Part shown: positions 31,944 through 43,144 of the stretch, piece after piece | Position numbering within the stretch: position 1 is the first letter of the stretch | Layout of the letters: each line of letters begins with the position of its first letter | Source of the DNA: Adiantum capillus-veneris | Lineage: Eukaryota; Streptophyta; Polypodiopsida; Polypodiales; Pteridaceae | Assembly: GCA_014529385.2 (NCBI GenBank) | Contig: CM043970.1 | Coordinates: 59,883,523-59,947,522, forward strand | Length of the DNA: 64,000 bases | Direction: 5' to 3' | Position numbers and translations under genes: made by a program | The notes under the pieces: model-generated | Databases searched by the model: none | What the model saw: the letters and a program-made list of their open reading frames with translations, nothing else | What the model was told of the DNA's origin: nothing

Positions 31944-32897
31944 TGAGTTTATTCTTGGCTGCTAGAAAGGCGGAGACCTTAAAAATGATTGCCCAACATA
32001 ATCAAGAAAAACCGGGCAAACGCTGGAAAACCAATGGAAAAACTATCCAACACCTGAAATGGAAGCAACTAAAACCTCGTGAAAATTACACAAGCCTTGA
32101 TGGGGAAACAAAATCTTCAGCAAAAAAAAAAACGAGAATCGAAAGAAGATGAGACAAAAGTCCTAAAATTAAAAAGCCCCAAAAAAAGAAAGGTCAAAAA
32201 ATTGGGAAAATGATGAAATACAACCATCTAAAGTGGAAGTTTCTGATAGTGAAGAAGGATGGGATGGTGTGCCAACAGTTGAAGATGTTTGGCCAAACTA
32301 TTGTTGGGAACTAGTCAGGGAAGTGAAAGATGGGAGCTTGACTTTGAAATCAGCACCAATACAAAAAGTTCAGTTTGACAGATCACCCATGAAACTAGAT
32401 GAACATTCGTTGTATGGAGATTGGGGATCAGAATAGTCAGACTCTACAAAAGTTGAAACCTTGCGAACACTATCGTCTTACTTAGGTGAGAATGAAGAGA
32501 AAATCAATGGTTTGCAAAACAACAAAATTGGAAAGGCCAAGACAGACTTTGGATATGGCTAACTTACAATCCATTATGTCTACACCAAATCAATTCACAA
32601 TCACTCTAGGGAAGCTGCTAAAATTGAGACCATGCTTATGGAGAGATATACAAACTACCATGGTAAGGATGGGATTGAAAGGAATATCTCAAATGAACCT
32701 AGAAAAATCGCAAAAAGAAGAGACAGACTAGACTTTTCAAGTCGGTACCTATGAATAAGGTCGGGGACTATTGTGAAGGTAATGAGGGAAACACGATCCT
32801 TCCAGTACAATACAATGATGTAACAACTATGGCTATTTTAGACAATGGAGTAGGCATACCCATAGCAACCAAAGTTGTTTGGGAAGCTTATGGAAAT
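31944..32897 (+). pseudogene. gag/protease relic of another LTR element
   Basis: Plus-strand fragments in order: a Lys-rich segment, VSDSEEGWDGVPTVEDVWPN with SLYGDWGSE, then after stops and a frameshift KTDFGYG and LTIHYVYTK, GKDGIERNISNEPRKIAKR, and a retropepsin start TMAILDNGVGIPIATKVVWE. The DNG triad variant and 'IATKxVWE' resemble the protease of a plant retroelement family whose gag may also be seen near 20.0 kb. The relic stops at about 32897, where the minus-strand gypsy pol begins with no LTR between them. Confidence 0.5.
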
Positions 32898-33562
32898 CCC
32901 TCATCTCAACAGGAATTGGGAATGTCTTTGAGAAGAGAGGTTTCATCTTCCCAAGTGGCATCTTCAGTAGGATAATCTTTCCATTTTACCAAATGTTCCC
33001 TAATTACTCTATTTCTACGAGTGTTTTCTCTAGTTTCTAGGATACAATCTAGCTGAAACTCCAACACTCCTTGCTATTGCATTACAATCTGTTCATCTCC
33101 CAATGCACGGTTGGGATTCGAGATGTAGGGTGTTTGTAGGCTGACGTGAAATACATCATGGACTTTGATGTGTTCTGGTAGATTTAATTTGTAGGCTTGA
33201 TCACTGAGGACCTTAATTATTTCATAAGTACTGCAATACTAGGGACTAAGCTTTTTGAATTTTTTGAGAGATAGGTTGCTTCTTTTTGAACGTACTTGAA
33301 GAAAAACCTTGTTTCCTTGTTTGAAGATCCGATCGGATCGCTTTTGGCCTTCATAATTCTTTTGATGATCCTTAGCCGCCTGAATATCTTGTCGTATGGC
33401 TTTGGTCTGGGCTTCCATTTCCTCCAGCAATTTCTTTGAGTCTTCCACCCTTATAGTAGGGTTAGAAAAATTCAATGGTGATATGCATTCATGCCCATAT
33501 AGAGCATTGAAAGGTGACATCCCAATGATTTTATGAAAAGAGGAGTTATAAGCAAATTCTAC
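32897..33562 (-). pseudogene. pol: Integrase C-terminus and chromodomain
   Basis: Resumes the integrase after the insert: VEFAYNSSFHKIIGMSPFNA, the GPY/F-like region (YKLNLPEHIKVHDVFHVS), then a chromodomain-like end (VIREHLVKWKDYPTEDATWE). The chromodomain would target integration to modified histones. Stops occur at SP*YC and within QMVMQ*QG. The open ORF of 122 codons includes about 15 residues from the insert at its start. Confidence 0.8.
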
Positions 33563-36112
33563 TGAGGCGGTCCGGGGCGGGCAACAAGAAGAGCGGCCTC
33601 TAAACACCCTTCGAGGCTCCCGTGCTGCTCAATTGGGGCTGGGGCAAGCACAATCAGAGACAAAAACAACCCACAGTCAGAAACCAAACAAGAAAAGGGG
33701 CACCACCTAGTTGTAGATGCGAACTAGGACGCACGTGATATCTCCTTGTACTCAAATGCACAAAGAGAGGGGAATGCAAGATATCCACACACACCAAACA
33801 AAAACATTCACCACGCCAGAGAGAGGTAAAGAGCACAAATCAACTTGAGCAACTCAGTCTTAGCCTTAAAGACTAGATGCACACAAAGCTTGATGAGAAA
33901 TAGAGAGACAACACAAAACTTGACCTTGTTGCCAATACACAAATTGTCTTAGGGTCACGGGAGCCCTCTCACCGAGCACCCTCTTACAATTGACCTTTTA
34001 GGAAAACAATTCAACAAGCCCTCAAACCACCAAGCATGAAATGGCACAACAAACTTTAATGACAATATACCTTCAACCACCTGATGAGCCAACTTATCAA
34101 GTCAATTTGGAGAGAAGAGTCGTAGTTGCATCATACAATTGCACCCAAAACTATAAATCTTATTTATGCACAAGAGTAGGCTACAAGTGTGATTGCAGAG
34201 TATAGTATCACTCCACTCCTCTAGATGGCATAACTAACTTCAAGCTTCTCCATGCACCTATGTGTAATGATGGAATAGAGCACTCGCGATGCACACACTC
34301 TACGCAACTAGGCTTGAAGAGTGGTGTGATGATTTACAAGGGAGAGAAGGGCTCTATTTATAGGTTTTAGAAGCCCCGATTAGGATTAGGTCTAATCAAG
34401 TTTATTTGAAGGAATAAAAGATTATGCATATTTTTATTTTTTTTAATGAGGGTGGGTCTCTCTTGTCCTTTGAGTCACATGGATGTGGGCTCAAGGGAAG
34501 AGAATTATTGAGGATGATAGGAGAGGATTGAGTGAATAATTTGGGAGTGCCTACTCTAGTAGAGGGTGCATTTTACAATAAGGTTAGTGGTTAGTAGTTA
34601 GTAATTATCACTAAAAAATATTTACAAAATCATTCACCAAATGGTGAGATATATGATGAGAAAAGTTAGAGAAGGGATGAGCTTGTAAAGAGAGGTTGAA
34701 GCTTTGGAGAAGTTGACATTCACCTCTTTACAACACCGGAACAAGAAGCAGTCAGAATGGCGAAGCAGCGCGTGTCGATGAAGCTATGTTATTTAAAACC
34801 TTGGAAAATTCATGATAAAAGCCTTCATTTGTAGAGGTTATCCTTGGATTTTTGCTGATTTTTTGAAGTTCTTTACAAAGTTGAAGAGAGTATGGTAATA
34901 TGGACATATATGTAGAGAGAAAGGGGGACACATAGGGTGTAGAAATGGAGGATGAAGGCTATGGAGGTGTGAGAGATGTGGCAATGGTGAAGAGGGTGAA
35001 TTAGGACATGGGAGTTGCAGGTTTGGGAGTGGGAAGGAGAGGGAGGAGTGTGTGTGAAAGAGGAAAATAATAAAGTGGAAGAGGGAGTGTGGCTGCATAG
35101 CATGGGCAAACTGGGGTCCACCAATAAAATCATAGCTCACAGCTCGTAGCTAAAAAAAATATGAAAAACTTTGAGGTGAAAGTTCAGCTCAGGAGCTACA
35201 AATTTTGTTTGTAACACCTTTTCAGATTCGGGGAGCATGTGATCTTTAAAAATTCAGCAAAACCGACTGTTTTTTCCAGTGCACAAGGTCCTTGTGAGGT
35301 CCTTCTTTGGATGATTCTTTTGAATACCTCCAAGAGTGAGCTCCCCATGGTGCATGCATGCATGCCACATACCCTTGACCTTATTTGGTAGGTCTATAAT
35401 TGAAGATATTGTTGAGATCATGATATAAGTGAATAGTACAACTAAGAAAATCAAATATTTAGGGGTCTAAAAAAATATGTACATGTCAAATATAAATAAT
35501 ATACGTGGAAAAAATATAAAGGGGTCAAAATAAATCTCTCTCATTATAAGTCTACCATAAAAAGATGAATATTTTTGGTGTTCTAATTTACGAGAGTAAA
35601 AGAGAATAGATGTAGGAAGGAAAAATCACAATAGTGAAAAAATATACACATAAATAAAACTAGTTTTTTGGGATTTTTGTTGGGATGTAGTTACACCAAA
35701 ATAAGAGAAGCTTGCATGAAATTATTTTTATATGGAATAAAGAGTATGCAAAATGGTAAGAAAAAATATGGTAATGGTGAGTCAATGTACATAGCATAAA
35801 TAACACACCATAGGTAGAAATATTTTAAATAAATACCAAAATAATTATGAAAAATCCTTTTATTTAGGCCCTATATACAATGAAATATTTACACACAAAT
35901 GGGCCATAATATACTTATATTTTTTATTTTTTTGGCTCAACTAGCCCAGTGACTAGCTAATTAAGGGTTTTTAAGAAGATATGGGAAAAGTCCCCTAACT
36001 CACACACGCCTATGTACAGTGAAATAGTAGGGATAACCAAAATGTTTGAGTGGATTTGATAGGGTGAGGTAGCTTACTATGGAAATTATGGAAAGCCGAA
36101 AAACGGCTATCA
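33563..36112. mobile_element. 2,550-bp non-coding insertion in integrase
   Basis: Starts TGAGGCGGTCC and ends CGGCTATCA. CTAC is present on both sides (33559-33562 and 36113-36116), and removing the insert plus one CTAC restores the integrase reading (…FLPLV followed by EFAYN). TG/CA ends and a 4-bp duplication recall LTR-type integration, but I see no internal direct repeats, PBS or polypurine tract. A short hairpin (AGCCG, AAAAA, CGGCT) lies 6 bases from the right end. The interior has no ORF over about 100 codons with protein character. The class is unresolved. Confidence 0.7.
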
Positions 36113-38477
36113 CTACCAAGGGAAGAAATTGAATCCACTTTTGGGGCTATCTACTGCAATAAGCTCAAAGGATATCTTCAATTACTTGGTTTACCCATTC
36201 TGTTTGTCCGTTTGTCCGAGGATGATATGCCGAGTTGAAGCATAAGTTTGTTCCTAAAGCTTCAAATAGAGCCTTCCAAAACTTATAAGTGAACTTTGCA
36301 TCCTTGTCACTTATAATTCTTTTTGAAAGCCCATGTAGTCTAAAGATCTCCTTAACAAAGAACCTGCTTATATCTGAGGCTATATAAGTGGTTTTTACTC
36401 GTATTAGATGAGATGCTTCAATAAGCATACCCACGACTACCATTAGGGAGTCATACCCTCCTTGAACTGTGGGGAGGCCTGTGACAAAATCTATGCTAAT
36501 GAATTCCCACTTCATTTGAGGTATGTCTAAGGGTTGTAGCTTTCTTGAAATCATCACTTGTTCAGTCTCGTTTCTCTGACAAGAGAGGCACTCTTTGATG
36601 TATTGAAGTATGTTCCTCTTCATTATGGTCCCGAAGTAGCTTTTCCTCAAGGTATTAAGAGCTTTTGCATATTCTAGGTGTCCTGATGCTGAAATATCAT
36701 GACATTGATGAAGAATTAACTGCTTCAGAAAGGTATCCTTAGGAATGTAAATTCGTTGTCTCTAGTAAAGAAGGCCATTGTCCATAGCATGTTCCATTAC
36801 TAGGGATTTTTTTTTTCTGTTGCATCTTCCTGGCTGAGAATTTGAATGATTTGAAAATAGGCTTCATCCTTCTATGAGCATTCCCTAACCTTATCCAATA
36901 TGGGATTATTGGCCATGGGGATGGGAGTTTCTGCTAAGGGCATCGACAACTACATTTTCTTTTCTGGGTCTGTATATCATTTGAAAATTTTATTCTTGAT
37001 GAAGTTCTATCCAGCATCTTTGTCTCATGTTAAGGGTTGGTTGGGAAAAAATCCATTTTAGACTTTGGTGATCAGTGATTAACTAAAATTGGCGTTCCAA
37101 TAGATAATGTCTCCATAATTTGAGGGCATTTATAACAGCTAATAATTCCAGGTCATGCGATGGATAATTCAATTCATGAAGCCCTAATTTTTTGGAAGTG
37201 TAGGTAACTGGTCGGCCTTCCCGTGTTAAGACTCCTCCTACAACGAGTCCACTTGCATCTTTTACTACCTCAAAATCTTGAGTAAAATCGAGTAACTTTA
37301 CGAGAGGGGCGGTGAGGTATTGTTTTAGTTGCTGGAAACAATCGTCTTGTTATTTCTCCGATGTAAGCTTAGAGGATTTCTTGAGTAGCTGGGTCACGGG
37401 TGTTGCAATGAGTATATAATCCTGGATGAATATTTTATAACATCTTATAATACCTATAAACCCTCTAATTTCACTGATAGTTTTGGGTTGTGGCCATTCT
37501 ATAATGTCCTTAACCTTTGCGGGATCCATCGAGATTCGCTTAGAAGATATGATATATCCAAGATAGCTGGCTTCAAGAGTGCAAAAGACACATTTTCTCA
37601 TCTTGGCATACAACTGATAATGTCAAAGAATACTCAAGACCTTGCATACATGTTCCTCATGCTCCTTAGCATCTTTAGAATATACCAATATATCATCAAA
37701 GAATACCAAAAAAAAATCATCTAGATATTCTCAAAATATATCCTGCATGAGTTGATTAAAAGTTGTTGATGCATTTGTAAGGCTAAAAGGTATGACTATG
37801 AACTCATAGTGCCCGTATCAAGTGTTGAATGTAGTTTTGTATATGTCTGCTTCTTTGATCCGGATTTGATGTTACCCTGACCTGAGATCAATTTTTGTGA
37901 ATATTTTTGCTTCGTGCAATTTTTCTAGAAGTTTTTCTATGCAAGGGATAGGATACTTGTTCTTTATGGACACCTGATTAAGGCCTCGGTAATCTATGCA
38001 AAGGCATAAGGATCCATCCTTCTTTTTCTAAAACAAAACAGGTGCTCCCTAGGGAGAAATACTTGGTCGGATGAACCCTTGCTCGATTAGTTGTCAAAGC
38101 TGTTCTTTTGAGTTTTATGGCTTTAGGTAGAGACATTTTGTAAGGTCTTTTGGAGATAGGTTCACTGCCTGGAAAAGTTTCTATCTCATGGTCTATGTCC
38201 CTTGGGGGAAGTAGATTTGAGAGGTCCTCTGGAAACACATCTGAAAATTTCTTAAGCCACTCTGGAAGTTGGTTGGCCTCTGAATGCTCGGCTTTGTTAA
38301 GTTTTAGCATGAATATTTGTTGTCCCTTACGTAGACCTTTAATGAGTCTACTAGCCTTAACTAGATGGGCTTTTGGCTTCCCATTAAGTCCCTGAACTAA
38401 AATTTCCTCTCCTAGCTCATTTCTAAAGGATAAACTACCTTTGGCACAGTGAATGTGTGCTTGATTTTTTATTAGCC
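36113..38477 (-). pseudogene. pol: gypsy RT, RNase H and integrase
   Basis: Begins where the inner gypsy interrupted it (IKNQAHIHCAKGSLSF). Then LPPRDIDHEIE and ISKRPYKMSLPKAIKL, RT with KIDLRSG and catalytic FFDDILVYS, RNase H (KDASGLVVGGVL, HDLELLAVINALKLW, VVDALSRN), the integrase zinc module (LSCQRNE), core Asp (SIDFVTGLP), SDKDAKFT and DGQTEW-type NGQTEWVNQVIEDIL. Many stops are present, including CAG to TAG and CGA to TGA type changes near 36150-36170. The protein is far from intact. Confidence 0.85.
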
Positions 38478-39640
38478 TATAACATTAATGGCAAATTAGC
38501 ATGAACATAGTGGGCATTTATTAGAATAGATTCCTAATGAGAAGAGTGCGTGGGTGGAGAGAGCAACAAAAAGCATAACACCTAGTTAGATAGCATGAAC
38601 AATACTTTCAAAAGAGAGAGAAATTAAGCTATTGACAACATTTGAGGACCGGATTTACATGGATCCAGTCCCCCCTCCAAAAGGCTTTGTATTATGGTGT
38701 CTCCCATCAAGAGAGACATTGTACAATACAATTCTTTCTTTGTGTTCCTTCAAGACTAGCTAGTGCAATGAAGATGAAAGCTTCATGCACTAAGCAAGAC
38801 ACTTATCAAACACAAAATCAATTCTCTCCGGTCTCAGACCCAAGACCTCACACACCTTCGAAGATGGTGAGAGCTAGCGGGGTATGAGAGTAGATTGAGA
38901 GGAGGAAGGAGTATTCTTACGAGAAAGATGTACATCTTCTCACAGAATCACTCATATTAGCATAGCTTAGCTTAGTAATTAGCATGGTGGAGAAGATGAG
39001 CATGCATTGAAGCTTGGCTCTAGGTTGGATTTGCATCACAAAGCCAAGAGTTGTTGGTGTAGGCCTCCCTTCTCACAAGCTTGGAGTAGGTGGTAAGCTT
39101 TCCATTAAAGCTTGAGAAGGAGAGAGAGTCTTCTTTACTTCACACCTGAGATTGTGTGAGTGTGTGTGTGATAATGCCTTGAAAAAATCAGCACCCTCTC
39201 TCTCGGTCGACCCCTCTTGCTATTTGCTCATGCTACAGTCTCATTGGACCTCCCTAGAGCTAGCCAATGATAATTAAGCAGTATAAGTGATAGCCTTCTG
39301 ACATGTGTCCCCATTTCCCCTTTTGTGAGAGATTTATGTGATTAATAAATGCAACTAAACTCTCATTGGACCCTTTGCCTCCTCGTCAATAGGAATTAGG
39401 CAAGCCATTGGGCTGCTGAATACTTATTGGTCCCCTTGGGAGACTGTCAAATAGTATTCTAGAGAGCTTAATTCTCGTTGGTTCTTTTATAAGCGTTTTT
39501 AAATTAATTAAACTAGATTTACTTTAGCCTAATTCTCATTGGTCCACCTCCAAGGCCATCCAATAGGAATTGGGTACACCTTGTGGGCATCTGGGCTAGG
39601 AGCTAACATGTGTCCCTCATTCCCTTTGTGTAAAGGGAGC

Positions 39641-39687
<47 letters not shown>

Positions 39688-40042
39688 TTTCTTTCTCATC
39701 CCCTACTCCCAAGGCTCGCCCCCTCTTTTGTAGGGATTGATAAAGACTTTTGGGACACACACAAAGCATCCAATTCCCCCCATGCTTGACCTTTGGACAC
39801 AACCTTTGAATTTTGGAACCTTATCATTTTGGAAGTCTTAATGGGCTAAACCTTAGGGTCTTTTAAGCCCATTGTCGCACATGGATCTTTTGCAGATGGC
39901 CCCCCCTTTGGATCCCTATTGTGGCCGGTCTGCTAGCTTAACCAATATTCTAGCTTTTTCTCCCCTGACACTTCCCCATATTAAATGATCAGTTTAACAT
40001 GAGAAAATCATTTAGGAGAATTAGATATTGATTATTATGACA
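38478..40042 (-). repeat. 3' LTR of inner gypsy
   Basis: Aligns along its length with the 5' LTR at 46759-48361. Contains a GT dinucleotide run at about 39639-39684. Its 1,565-bp length versus 1,603 reflects small indels. Confidence 0.95.
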
Positions 40043-40056
40043 TTATCTCTCTCTTG
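40043..40056 (-). other. Polypurine tract of inner gypsy
   Basis: On the minus strand CAAGAGAGAGATAA abuts the TGTCATAA start of the 3' LTR. This is the expected position and composition. Confidence 0.75.
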
Positions 40057-40397
40057 AAATCATAGTCTTCCTCAACTATGGTGTAGAGAAGATAAAGCAT
40101 ATTCATGAGTCCTTTTCTTAGCGGGTAGAGGATCCCTATGTTACCCTACGACATCATTCCACAATGGGTGACTAGTCCATTTGGCGCTTGAGAGCATGAG
40201 GCTGCCACAAACATGTCTGCACATTAGTCCTATCAATCTTCCTCAGTAGAGTGACAAGCTCTACTTGGTGTTTGGGAGACGTCGTCTCCACAAACTTGAT
40301 CTAAGCATGCATACTACTTCATTTTTGTGCACAATAAAGAAAAAGAGAGTCTTATAAGACAAAAACTTTGTTCATTTTTAACATTTTGTACATTTGC

Positions 40398-43144
40398 TTA
40401 CTCTTGGGAAGCATTGGAAGCATTGACAAGGTTTAGGTTATCCTTTAATTGTATGCCTTGCATCCATCTAGCATCTTCAAAAGGATAATTCTTAAACTTA
40501 ATATGATATTGTCGGATAGTCTTACCGCCTCTTAGTACCTTGTCTTCATGTCAGAGAATGGACTCGGGCTGCAACACCTCTTCTTGGTCCTCAATCTCCG
40601 GTGGGTCCTTAATAGTTGGTTCTTGAGGTGGATCTCCTTTGTAAGGCTTTAATAGGTTCACATGGAAAGCATTGTGTATGAGCCAATGATTGGGCAACTT
40701 GAGTTGATAGGCCATCTCATTGATTGGCCTAAGAATCTGGAAGGGACCATAGTACCTTTTTTCTAGTTTAGCATAGTACTTTTGGTGTCCCGTAGGATTT
40801 TTGCCCGTCGTGTGCCTTAATCGAGCCTTGGGAAATTTTAATAAGACCCAGTAATTTTCTTTAAAGGCTTGGGCTCTTCTGTGCTTGTCAGCAGCGGCCT
40901 TTTGCCTTTGTTGTGAGATAGAGATAGCATCCTTAATCTTTTGAAAATATTCTTGTAGGTCTTGTCTATACTCATCTGCAGCGAAGATCTTCCCATGTAC
41001 CTTAAGTAGCAAGGGACTTTTTGATCTTCCCTCAATTACCTCGAAAGGTGCTTTTCCTGTGGAAGTATGTACAGTGTTATTGTAAGCATACTCCACTAAG
41101 GGTAAGTACTTCTCCCATTGGGATCTTTGATCTACTTCCATTACATAGGCTTTTAGTAGATCAAGAATTATTAGGTTAGCTATTTCACTTTGGCCATCCG
41201 TTTGTGGATGATAGGCCGAAGAGAAGTTTAGCCTTGTTCCTAAATTCTCAAAGAGACCCTTCCAGAAATTACTGGTCATTCTAGGATCTCTATCCAACAC
41301 TATGGACATTGGCAAGCCATGGTACTTGAAAATTTGTGAAATGAAGAGGATTGCCATTTGATGGGCTTTGATAGTCTTTTTGATAGGTATAAAATGAGCT
41401 TGTTTACTGAACCTGTCTACTATCGTCCATATTCCCGTATTCCCATGGATAGACTTAGGAAATCCAAAGATAAAATCCATGGATATGCTCTCCCATGGTG
41501 AATTAGGGATTGGCAAGGGTTGAAGCAATCGGGGTTGCTTCCCTCTATCAAATTTTGTCTTTTGGCATACCACACATTTAGAAACATACTCTTGTATGTT
41601 CACTTTCATGGTAGGCCAATAGAAATATGTTTCAATTCCCTTTAGGGTAGACTGAATCCCTCTATGCCCCGCGTAAGGAGGAGCATGAGATTCATACATT
41701 ACTTTCTCATGTAGTGAGTTAGTAACGCATAGTCTATTGCCATAGAGAAGATAATTATCTTGTAAAGTAAATGGTTCTTCTTTCTTCCCTAATGCAAGGG
41801 CTGAAATCACATCTCTAAAATCAGGATCAATAGCATACTCATCTATCTTTGAAGATAGATCATTGCGAGTTGCTATGGAAACCGCATTCACTCTCGGCCA
41901 TCTTGAGAGTGCATCAGCTACTTGATTATGCTTGCCAGCAATGTGAGCGATATGAAAATGAAATTGCGAAAGGAAATTTGCCCACCTCATTTGTTTTTTG
42001 GAGAGCTTGGTCTCCGTCATGAAGTACTTAAGACTTTGGTGATCCATTCGCACAATGAAAGGAGTCCCCAATAAATAGTGCTTCCATGAGTCTAAGGCAT
42101 GTAGAACTGCAAGGAGTTCCTTTTCATATATGCCTAGAGCTTGCTCACAATCGAGCCTTCGAATTTCATAGCCTATGGTGTGCCCTTCTTGAAGCAAAGC
42201 AGCTCCAAGGCAATCACCACAAGCATCACATTGGACATCAAATGGTTTTGAGAGATCCGGTAATGTAAGCACAGGTTGAGAGATAAGCTTTTTTTTAAGC
42301 TTTTTGAAAGCATTGTTCTCCTTAGCAGACCATGTATACCTAACGCTTTTCTTTGTTAGGTCATGTAATGGTCCCGCAATTTGTGAGAACTTTTCTATGA
42401 AGCATCTATAGTATGCACACATACCTATAAAGCTTCTTAGTTCATGAAGATTATTTGGTTTACGCCATCCTTTTATTACCTCTAACTTTGATGGATCCAT
42501 TTGGATGCCATCTTGAGAGATAATGTGACCTAAATACTGAATCTCTTGCAAGAAAAATTCACTTTTCTTTCGATTAACATAAAGTTTATTCTCTCTTAAA
42601 ACTTGAAATATTACCTGGAGGTGTTGCTTGTGTTCGTCTAATGAATTAGAGTAGATGATAATATCATCAAAGAACACTCGAGTGAAGGTTCCTTGAGGCC
42701 TGAATAGCTTCTCCATCAAGCGGTTGAATGTGGCTGGTGCATTGGTCAAGCCAAAAGGCATGACAATGTATTTGTAAAGACCAAATGTGGTGCGAAATGC
42801 GGTCTTTACAATGTCTTGATCAACTATCCTTATTTGATGATAGCCACTTTTTAGGTCAATCCTACTGAAGTAGGTCGATCCTTGTAGCTTATCAAATAGG
42901 TCTTCTACCGTGGAACGGGAAACCTATTCTTGATAGTGATCCTATTTAGTGCTCTATAGTCGACACACATACGATATGTGCCGTCTTTCTTTTGCACTAA
43001 TAGCACTGGTGAGCAAAATGGAGATGATCTAGGCCTAACCATGCCCTTCTCCACTAACTTATGCACTTGCCACATAATCTCCTCTTGTTGAGCTTGAGAA
43101 ACTCTATAAGGAGGTTTGTTAGGTGGTGAACTTCCTGGAAGAAG
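40398..43144 (-). pseudogene. pol: gypsy pol, almost intact
   Basis: A 736-codon ORF (42761-40551) carries most of RT, RNase H and integrase. [22 protein letters not shown] with catalytic VFFDDIIIYS. RNase H: CDACGDCLGAALLQEGH, YEKELLAVLHALDSW, QVADALSRW. Integrase: AGHRGIQSTLK...CVVCQ zinc module, SMDFIFGFP, LDRDPRMTSNFW and the Glu in DGQSEIANL. The RT N-terminus ([23 protein letters not shown]) lies upstream, separated by a one-base frameshift near 42912. A single TGA at 40551 (CGA to TGA type) precedes the chromodomain (GGKTIRQYHIKFKNYPFEDA RW), which ends at 40398. Only two lesions block a full product, so the element is relatively young. Confidence 0.92.

Noticed and set aside
36080-36116. 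CACTA-type or Helitron end at the 2.55-kb insert
   Set aside because: CACTA here arises at the host/insert junction and the right flank is integrase coding sequence. The hairpin is followed by TATCAC, not a CTRR end, and a target duplication argues against Helitron.
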